Shown here piece after piece: positions 1-4,901 of a stretch of DNA of 9,977 nt. A program made the position numbers and the translations under genes. This DNA comes from Paracoccaceae bacterium (lineage in GTDB: Bacteria > Pseudomonadota > Alphaproteobacteria > Rhodobacterales > Rhodobacteraceae): assembly GCA_015485015.1 (NCBI GenBank), contig WFUK01000224.1, positions 1-9,977 of the forward strand, given 5' to 3'. Under the pieces are notes generated by a model. That model saw only the letters and a list, made by a program, of their open reading frames with translations. It had not been told where the DNA came from and did not search any database. The first letter of the stretch is position 1. Each line of letters starts with the position of its first letter.

Positions 1-1151
1 CCGCCAGCGATCTGCGAGCTTTGCAGCAAAAAACGGCGGTAATCCAGATAAGACGCGCGGTCCGGCGGGGTGGGTTTGGCAAAGAATTTCGCCAAGGGCT
101 GCCGTGAAACCAGCCCGTCTTTCTTGAAAACGGAATCGCCGATTGCCCGCACCGGCAACCCGCGCCAAAGCGCCTGCTGGGCGGCGGTGGAATTGATGGT
201 GATCGCGCCGCTGGCGCTATCGAGCAGCGGCCCGAGCTTGCCGCCGGTGATATAATCCACCCGATTTTGCACCCCGCAACGGGCGGCGCTGGCCTGAATA
301 TGCGCGCCCAGCTTATCGCGGCCATCATCCAGCGGGTGGGTTTTGAACACCAGCCGGTAATGCGGCCGCGCGCCGCGCGAGAATTCCTTGATGCAGAGAT
401 CGACAAATTGCTTATTGGTGTGAAAGGCGGAATGGGCAATGATCGAGCTATCATGCCCGAGCTGGAGCAGGCCCAGAAAATACGGATCCCCGCGTTTGAG
501 CAAGCGGCGGGTATGGTGGCGGCGCAGCAATGAGCGGATCGGCATGGTGGCCAGCGCCCGCGCGCCGTTGAAAAACTCCTCCGAGATCGAATTTTCGCGG
601 TGGGGGCGGTATTTTGCGTAGGTTTTAGAGGGGAATAGCAGGTTTAGATGATAAAGCGCGCCATACCAGATATGATGCCAAAGCGGTCCCCATTGGGCGG
701 GGACCTCAAATAGATCGGCGGATTTTTCATCAATCAGCGCCCGCATTTCCTCGATGGATAGTTCCATCAGGGTGGAATTTCCGTTCGAGCCGTTGCGCTC
801 ATAGGTGGCCCAGAAGGGCCGCAAATAACCTTCCTCAAAGCTGTGCAGCTTCAGGCCGTGCTTTTGGGAAGCTTTCACCGCAGCGGCGTGCAGCGGGCGG
901 GAATCGCCATAAAGCACGATATCGGTGATCTTCCGGCTGGCAATCAGGGCTTCCAGATAAGCCGCCCAATCGCTTTCGCTGCCGGTAAAAGCCAGATAGG
1001 GCAGGCGGCGGGGCCAGAAAAACCGGTCGCCGCGATTAAACCCGACCCGAACCACCCCGTGCCCGGCCGCCATAAGCGCGCGGCCAAGCTTGCCGAAAAA
1101 CGGGCCATGCGGGCCTTGCAGGAATAAAAAATTATCTTGGCTCTGGCGCAC
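1..1151 (-). CDS. kpsS: KpsS-type capsular polysaccharide biosynthesis protein (probable beta-Kdo transferase), 3' end outside window
   Basis: In the KpsS/LipB family (Pfam Capsule_synth), such proteins add beta-Kdo residues to the lipid anchor on which group-2 type capsules are built, at the cytoplasmic face of the inner membrane. Seen: 383 codons, open to the window edge. Family hallmarks read in order: FLFLQGPHGPFF (residues 8-19), a FNRGDRFFW stretch (38-46), IVLYGDSRP (78-86), EEGYLRP (106-112, the D/E-D/E-G motif), FKTHPLD (269-275, the HP motif) and ITINSTAAQQALWRGLP (317-333, the S-S/T motif). These three short motifs are shared with bacterial sialyltransferases. Homologues run to about 400-430 residues, so perhaps 30-50 are missing. 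There is no in-frame ATG between the upstream stop (1194..1196) and the FLFLQGP motif, so I chose the GTG at 1149..1151, which gives an N-terminus beginning VRQSQDNFLF. Its ribosome binding site is weak. It is divergent from ribE. The family call is firm; the exact linkage made is inference. Confidence 0.86.
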   Translation of the reverse strand, partial: MRQSQDNFLFLQGPHGPFFGKLGRALMAAGHGVVRVGFNRGDRFFWPRRLPYLAFTGSESDWAAYLEALIASRKITDIVLYGDSRPLHAAAVKASQKHGLKLHSFEEGYLRPFWATYERNGSNGNSTLMELSIEEMRALIDEKSADLFEVPAQWGPLWHHIWYGALYHLNLLFPSKTYAKYRPHRENSISEEFFNGARALATMPIRSLLRRHHTRRLLKRGDPYFLGLLQLGHDSSIIAHSAFHTNKQFVDLCIKEFSRGARPHYRLVFKTHPLDDGRDKLGAHIQASAARCGVQNRVDYITGGKLGPLLDSASGAITINSTAAQQALWRGLPVRAIGDSVFKKDGLVSRQPLAKFFAKPTPPDRASYLDYRRFLLQSSQIAG

Positions 1152-1185
1152 GCGGGTCTCGATTTTGGTTGCTCTGGGTCTTTCA

Positions 1186-1214
1186 TATATAAATCATCAG
1201 CCCCTAACAACCAA
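1186..1214 (-). promoter_or_regulatory. possible sigma70-type promoter for the capsule gene
   Basis: On the minus strand, TTGGTT (1214..1209) and TATATA (1191..1186) are separated by 17 bases. They lie about 35 bases ahead of the GTG start of the capsule gene. The -10 matches the consensus at four of six positions and the -35 only at its first three. The A+T-rich step stands out against the GC-rich surroundings. This is a pattern match only. Confidence 0.35.
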
Positions 1215-1243
1215 TATACCGCCCATGCCTTGCCCAATGCGCC

Positions 1244-1272
1244 TTGGCTTGCTACCAAAGCCTTAAGATATT
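1244..1272 (+). promoter_or_regulatory. possible sigma70-type promoter for ribE
   Basis: TTGGCT (1244..1249) and GATATT (1267..1272) are 17 bases apart and end 39 bases before the ribE start codon. Both boxes are only partial matches. The placement fits the only promoter space available for the ribE pair, because the upstream gene is divergent. I see no RFN/FMN-riboswitch-like conserved segments in this leader. Confidence 0.28.
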
Positions 1273-1311
1273 TGCTTGGCTGGCCCTGTGTTTTGGGTGA
1301 AAGGGAATTTT

Positions 1312-1914
1312 ATGTTTACCGGAATTATCACCGATATTGGCGAGGTTTTGCATTGCGAGATGCGGGGTGATTTGCATGCGCGCATCGGCACCCGCTATGA
1401 TATGGACGGGGTGGACCTTGGCGCTTCCATCGCTTGTGACGGCATCTGCCTGACGGTGGTGAATAAGGGCGCGGGCTGGTTCGAGGTAGATATCTCGGCG
1501 GAAAGCATTGGCAAAACCAATATCCTGCAAGGCAATGTGGCGTGGCCGGTGGGCCGCAAGCTCAATCTGGAGCGGGCGCTGAAGCTCGGGGACGAGCTGG
1601 GCGGGCATATCGTGTCGGGCCATGTGGACGGGGTGGCGAAGGTGATTTCTACCTTTGAGGAGGGCGAAAGCACGCGGTTTGTGTTTGAAGCCCCTGCGGC
1701 GCTGGCGCGGTTTATTGCGCCTAAGGGATCGGTGGCGCTGAATGGTACGTCGCTCACGGTGAACGATGTGGAGGGCTGCGAATTTGGTGTTAATATCATC
1801 CCCCATACCAAGGCGCATACCACATGGCAGGGGGTGAAAGCCGGAGATGTGATCAATCTGGAGATCGACACCTTGGCGCGCTATGTGGCGCGGCTGAAGG
1901 ATTTCGAGGCATGA
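1312..1914 (+). CDS. ribE: riboflavin synthase, alpha subunit
   Basis: This cytoplasmic enzyme catalyses the last step of riboflavin synthesis: two 6,7-dimethyl-8-ribityllumazine molecules give riboflavin plus 5-amino-6-ribitylaminouracil. The 200-residue protein shows the family's internal duplication of two lumazine-binding barrels. The N-terminal barrel begins MFTGII and carries DGICLTV (43-49). The C-terminal barrel has GGHIVSGHVDG (97-107), NGTSLTVN (144-151), NIIPHT (161-166) and NLEID (182-186). The length matches the usual 200-220 residues. The ATG at 1312 is chosen because family members start with MFTGII and an AAGGGA ribosome binding site (1301..1306) lies 5 bases upstream. An in-frame TTG at 1276 would add 12 unconserved residues. 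The stop overlaps the next gene's start. In many bacteria the same gene is called ribC or ribE. No other rib gene is in the window. Confidence 0.96.
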   Translation: MFTGIITDIGEVLHCEMRGDLHARIGTRYDMDGVDLGASIACDGICLTVVNKGAGWFEVDISAESIGKTNILQGNVAWPVGRKLNLERALKLGDELGGHIVSGHVDGVAKVISTFEEGESTRFVFEAPAALARFIAPKGSVALNGTSLTVNDVEGCEFGVNIIPHTKAHTTWQGVKAGDVINLEIDTLARYVARLKDFEA

Positions 1915-2480
1915 TCGGCCATAATAAAGGCCCCAGCATGGAGGGCGGCGCGAGCTGGCGCATCCATTGCTGGAAAAAGGCGCGGGGCAGCCTGCTAAAG
2001 ACCTTGCCGATCGAGATATTGCGCACCCGCGTGGCCCGCGCCGCCGAGATCGGGCTGGACTATAAAACCTATGCTTCGATCAGAGCGGCCAGCGGCCATG
2101 ATGTGATTGCCTTTTTGTTTTCCAGCAATGCGCTACGGGTGCTACCCAAAACACCAAAAATGCCCGCTGGCCGAGTGATCAAGCTGGAAGCGATTTCGCA
2201 GGCCAGCCGGATGGCCGCGCTGCACGCGCCGGTGAGCGAAAAAACCATGGCTGAGGCCTTGCCGGATGCTGCTGCGCTCCCGATTGATTATTGCTTCACC
2301 GCCCCGAATGCCCGCCATACATGGGGCGAAACGCGGGCGCAGATATTGCAGCATATCCACAGCCAAAATCTGCATCGGGACGGGGTGGTTGTCATCGGTG
2401 ACACCTCGCAAGAACGCGCCTGGAGCGAGGCGGCCCGTTTGGCTGGCTATGTGAGCGCCGAGCAGTTTTTTCGGCCCTAG
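1911..2480 (+). CDS. conserved hypothetical protein of alphaproteobacteria, coupled to ribE
   Basis: A 189-residue soluble protein with no signal peptide or membrane segment; function unknown. The N-terminal third looks most conserved: MIGHNKGPSMEGG, then ASWRIHCWKKAR (14-25), LPIEILRTRVARAAEIGLDY (33-52) and DVIAFLFSSNALR (69-81). A variable linker follows, and then a C-terminal part with VVVIGDTSQERAW and GYVSAEQFF. I recognise this architecture from uncharacterised proteins annotated across the Rhodobacterales, but no domain name fits. The start at 1911 forms an ATGA overlap with the ribE stop and has AAGGA (1897..1901) 9 bases upstream. A longer reading from 1824 would overlap ribE by 91 bases and is less likely. 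Tight coupling suggests co-expression with riboflavin synthase, not necessarily a role in the pathway. Confidence 0.8.
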   Translation: MIGHNKGPSMEGGASWRIHCWKKARGSLLKTLPIEILRTRVARAAEIGLDYKTYASIRAASGHDVIAFLFSSNALRVLPKTPKMPAGRVIKLEAISQASRMAALHAPVSEKTMAEALPDAAALPIDYCFTAPNARHTWGETRAQILQHIHSQNLHRDGVVVIGDTSQERAWSEAARLAGYVSAEQFFRP

Positions 2481-2516
2481 CGCCCCCGAGCGAAGCGAGG
2501 CCACGGCGCCGCAGCC

Positions 2517-2542
2517 CATTTTTGCCACTTGTTGCAAAAATG
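2517..2542. repeat. perfect 9-bp inverted repeat with 8-base loop (candidate bidirectional terminator)
   Basis: CATTTTTGC (2517..2525) and GCAAAAATG (2534..2542) are exact reverse complements around the loop CACTTGTT. The stem is A+T-rich in its middle and is not followed by a T-run on either strand, so it is not a textbook intrinsic terminator. Its place 37 bases past the stop of the upstream gene fits a 3'-end structure. A protein-binding dyad is an alternative. Confidence 0.45.
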
Positions 2543-2641
2543 CCGCCGTAAGGCGCTGGATCCTCGGCGAGTGCTGACCCATGCCGGTTTGGGTGAATGG
2601 AGTTTACCGTAGCAACCCATGGCCTCGGCTTCGCCATCGGC

Positions 2642-2658
2642 GGGGGATTTCATCCCCC
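2642..2658. repeat. GC-rich hairpin, 7-bp stem with 3-base loop
   Basis: GGGGGAT (2642..2648) pairs with ATCCCCC (2652..2658) around TTC. Two further pairs can form if C2659 bulges out. It sits about 40 bases past the isomerase stop, as the second of two tandem hairpins on that transcript. No T-run follows on the minus strand. Confidence 0.4.
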
Positions 2659-2666
2659 CGCGCTTT

Positions 2667-2693
2667 GCGCTCCCCCCTTCAAAGGGGAAGCGC
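2667..2693 (-). terminator. probable 3'-end hairpin of the nar operon
   Basis: The stem is GCGCT (2667..2671) with AGCGC (2689..2693), then an internal loop, then CCCCT with AGGGG closing a four-base TCAA loop. That is ten pairs in total. It begins only 5 bases after the isomerase stop codon on the minus strand, which is the expected position for an operon-end structure. The lack of a clear U-tract means it may act mainly as an RNA-stabilising 3' end or with Rho. Confidence 0.45.
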
Positions 2694-2698
2694 GAGGT

Positions 2699-3499
2699 TT
2701 AAGCAGCCATTTCAATGCCGCTAATGCTGGCCTTTTCCACCAGATCGGCCACCACCGCATTGGCTGCCTTCGCCCAATTGGCTTTTTCAACCATTTCGGT
2801 GATCTGCGCCTGCACTCGATCAAAAGGCAGCACATCGCCAACCGCTTTGGCATCGAGCCGCAGGATATGGATGCCATAGCGGCTGGGCACCGGTGCGGGG
2901 CAGAGCGTGCCTTCCGCCATTGCATCCATGGCGCGCTCGAATTCCGGCACGGTATCGCCCGAAACCAGCTGCCCGAGCTGGCCGCCATTTTCCTTGGAGG
3001 GGCAGTCCGAAATCTCCCGCGCCAAGGTGCCAAAAGCGTTTGGCTGGCTGGTCAAAGTCGTCAGCGCCGCTTCGGCTTTTTTATAGGCTGCTTGCCGGGC
3101 TTCACTGTCGCTAGGATCGGCGGCAAACAGGATATGGCTTGGCTCATAAAGCGTGGGTGCGCGAAACATATCTGGATGATCCGCGTAAACCTTGGCGATT
3201 TCGGCCTCAGCCGGTGTATCAGGCTTTACCAAAAGCTCCAGCAGCAGGCGGATGAGGGATTCGTCCTCGGTTTCCACCTTGCCCGGTTCCAGCTCCTTTG
3301 GGGCGGGTTGCAGGTCGCGCTTGCGGGCGTCTTGCAGCAAAAGCTCGCGGATCACCAGCGCCCGTGCGCCGCTTTTCCAGGCCCAGCCGGGTTTGCCTTT
3401 TGGGGCGTTGTGGTTTTGCGCCTCTGCCGCGATATCCGCAGCAGAGATAGCAACACCATTGACCGAAACATCCGGCATCAGGGGTTTGAGTTGGCTCAT
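2699..3499 (-). CDS. parvulin-type peptidyl-prolyl cis-trans isomerase of the nitrate reductase operon
   Basis: Parvulins speed cis-trans isomerisation of peptide bonds before proline and assist folding. Seen: 266 residues, with a helical N-terminal region (about 1-115; RALVIRELLLQDARKRDL at 46-63) and then a PpiC/rotamase domain (about 117-217). The domain has EPSHILFAADP (119-129), AFGTLAREISDCPSKENGG (155-173), QLGQLVSGDTVPEFERA (174-190) and SRYGIHILRLD (206-216). There is no signal peptide or membrane segment, so it should be cytoplasmic, where NarGH is assembled. The ATG overlaps the narI stop (ATGA), and AGGAG (3507..3511) lies 7 bases upstream. It is the last gene of the operon. PpiC/NifM-like genes are known beside narI in other proteobacteria such as Pseudomonas, which supports a maturation role; the client protein is inference. 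Confidence 0.9.
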   Translation of the reverse strand: MSQLKPLMPDVSVNGVAISAADIAAEAQNHNAPKGKPGWAWKSGARALVIRELLLQDARKRDLQPAPKELEPGKVETEDESLIRLLLELLVKPDTPAEAEIAKVYADHPDMFRAPTLYEPSHILFAADPSDSEARQAAYKKAEAALTTLTSQPNAFGTLAREISDCPSKENGGQLGQLVSGDTVPEFERAMDAMAEGTLCPAPVPSRYGIHILRLDAKAVGDVLPFDRVQAQITEMVEKANWAKAANAVVADLVEKASISGIEMAA

Positions 3500-4188
3500 T
3501 TGCTGGCTCCTTTACGAGAGCGCGAAATCTGGTAGCCCTTGCGCCATGGGGTGATGTAGCGGATCGGGGCGCTTAGCATATGCACCAAGCGGGTGAACGG
3601 GAATAAAAGGAAGATCGTTAGGCCAAGGAAGATATGCAGCTTAAAGATCAGGGCCGAATCCGCGATATAGCTGGCGGCTTTGCCGTCAAAGAAGAAGATC
3701 CCTTGCGCCCATGCCATAAATTTAACCATTTCACCGCCGTCCAAATGCTGGATGGATACGAATATGGTAAAAAGACCAAGCACCAGTTGCACCAAAAGCA
3801 GCACCAGAATGCCGATATCGGCAAAGCTGGAGTTTTTGCGGATGCGCGGGTCTCCCAGCCGCCGCAGCAAAAGCATGGTGCCGCCGATTAGTGCCATGAT
3901 GCCGGCCACGCCGCCCGCGACCACGGCGAGGGTTTGCTTGAATTCATTGGTGACACCGAAAAAGTGGAAGATGCTCAAGGGTGTGAGCAGCCCGATCAGG
4001 TGGCCAAAGAAAATGACCAAAACCCCGACATGGAACAGCACCGAGCCGATGATCAGCGACTTGCGCCGCAATAGCTGGCTGGAGCTTGATTTCCAGGTAA
4101 ACGGGTCGCGATCATAGCGCGCGATCGAGCCGATAAGCAGCACCGAAAGCGCGATATAGGGGTAGGTTCCAAACAGAAATTCATTCAT
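3496..4188 (-). CDS. narI: respiratory nitrate reductase gamma subunit (cytochrome b)
   Basis: This membrane subunit oxidises quinol and passes electrons through two b hemes to NarH. Seen: 230 residues, close to the E. coli length, with about five hydrophobic membrane spans (roughly 4-22, 46-68, 85-108, 123-145 and 180-200). Four histidines fit the heme ligands: His53 and His203 for one heme, His63 and His185 for the other. Their spacings (10 and 18) are the same as E. coli His56/His66 and His187/His205. The region around FKLHIFLGLTIFLLFPFTRL and the polar C-terminal tail (SRSRKGASK) are typical. The start is set by AGGAG (4196..4200), which overlaps the narJ stop and leaves a 7-base gap to the ATG. 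The stop overlaps the isomerase start. Confidence 0.96.
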   Translation of the reverse strand: MNEFLFGTYPYIALSVLLIGSIARYDRDPFTWKSSSSQLLRRKSLIIGSVLFHVGVLVIFFGHLIGLLTPLSIFHFFGVTNEFKQTLAVVAGGVAGIMALIGGTMLLLRRLGDPRIRKNSSFADIGILVLLLVQLVLGLFTIFVSIQHLDGGEMVKFMAWAQGIFFFDGKAASYIADSALIFKLHIFLGLTIFLLFPFTRLVHMLSAPIRYITPWRKGYQISRSRKGASK

Positions 4189-4195
4189 GGTTCTG

Positions 4196-4200
4196 CTCCT
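4196..4200 (-). promoter_or_regulatory. narI ribosome binding site overlapping the narJ stop codon
   Basis: On the minus strand the narJ TAA runs straight into AGGAG, followed by a 7-base gap and the narI ATG (TAAGGAGCAGAACCATG). A terminating ribosome would sit on the next gene's binding site, which favours coupled translation. Confidence 0.75.
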
Positions 4201-4901
4201 TAATTTAGCGCGCTAGGCGGCTGGTTACGGGGGGTGTCCATTTGGCTGAGCATATCGCGCACTTGCGGGCAGCCTGCATTCGGATCAGGGGCGAAGGTGA
4301 CCTCGGATTCCTCCCAGACCTCGTCAAGCGCCTCCAGATCGTCAGGATCATCATCCTTTACAGCCAGCAGCTCGGCCAGCGCGGCCTTATCGGCCTTTGC
4401 GCCCGAGATTTGCGCCAGCGCGATGAACAAAGGCGCATAGCTGCTTTCACGGCGGTTAAGCCGCACCGCGATGCCCTCCAGAATATGCGCCGCGTCAGCC
4501 AGCACCTCGCGGGCCTCTTCAATCGGGCGCATGGCGAGGAATTCCAGCAGCACCGGCAGGTGGTCCGGTAGCTCCGTGCTGGCTGGCTCAAAGCCCGCCG
4601 CGCGGTAGTTTTCTACCAGATCCACCATCGCGCCGCCGCGATCTCTACTTTCTCCATGCACATGCTCAAACAGGTTTAGGCTCAGGGTTTTGGAGCGGTC
4701 AAACAGCGCGACATAGGTTTCCTGAATGTCATAGATATCGCTGGAAGCCAGCGTATCTATCAGCGTATCCAGCGCCTTGAGCGTTGCCTCCGGCAGCAGG
4801 TCTCCCTGCTGCAAGGCGGCCTTAAGCTCGGGGCCGGCGGCCTGCAAATCCGGTGTCGGATAGCTCAGCAGGGCCGAGATGGCTTTAATCGGCATATGCA
4901 T
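4200..4901 (-). CDS. narJ: nitrate reductase molybdenum cofactor assembly chaperone
   Basis: NarJ is a cytoplasmic TorD-like chaperone. It binds the NarG N-terminus and allows cofactor loading and membrane anchoring of NarGH; it is not part of the final enzyme. Seen: 233 residues, the family's usual length, mostly helical. The signature run spans residues 61-95: ETYVALFDR, then LSLNLFEHVHGESRDRG, then AMVDL. LPDHLPVLLEFLA follows (111-123). An acidic stretch (183-200) and a loose C-terminus end the protein. The first ATG (4901) overlaps the last base of the narH stop (TAATG). A strong GGGGG site 7 bases upstream favours it over the second Met two codons later. Confidence 0.94.
   Translation of the reverse strand: MHMPIKAISALLSYPTPDLQAAGPELKAALQQGDLLPEATLKALDTLIDTLASSDIYDIQETYVALFDRSKTLSLNLFEHVHGESRDRGGAMVDLVENYRAAGFEPASTELPDHLPVLLEFLAMRPIEEAREVLADAAHILEGIAVRLNRRESSYAPLFIALAQISGAKADKAALAELLAVKDDDPDDLEALDEVWEESEVTFAPDPNAGCPQVRDMLSQMDTPRNQPPSALN

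Larger units (their letters stand above)
2481..2698. other. non-coding spacer between convergent genes, rich in inverted repeats
   Basis: This 218-bp stretch separates the end of the ribE pair from the end of the nar operon. I see no convincing coding sequence on either strand. It holds a perfect 9-bp inverted repeat (2517..2542), a short CGCC-GTAA-GGCG hairpin (about 2544..2555), an ACCCA/TGGGT pair (about 2577..2594) and two GC-rich hairpins next to the nar operon (2642..2658 and 2667..2693). It also holds two facing, diverged copies of a GCGAAG/CGAGGCCA block (2486..2506 and 2617..2640). It most likely serves bidirectional transcription termination. Confidence 0.6.

Noticed and set aside
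944..1258. Minus-strand open frame of 104 codons at the left of the window
   Set aside because: It overlaps kpsS in another frame, and only kpsS shows family motifs. It matters only as the source of the upstream ATG discussed in the findings.
1152..1311. FMN riboswitch ahead of ribE
   Set aside because: The spacer lacks the conserved helices and the GGCGGT-type core of RFN elements, and it is short for a complete element plus promoter.
2486..2500. CGAGCGAAGCGAGG as a terminator hairpin
   Set aside because: It is close to a mirror repeat, not an inverted repeat, so it cannot form a stable stem by itself.
2597..3535. Plus-strand open frame (312 codons) opposite the isomerase gene
   Set aside because: The minus-strand frame has complete parvulin motifs and operon coupling. 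The plus-strand frame has neither motifs nor a convincing ribosome site.
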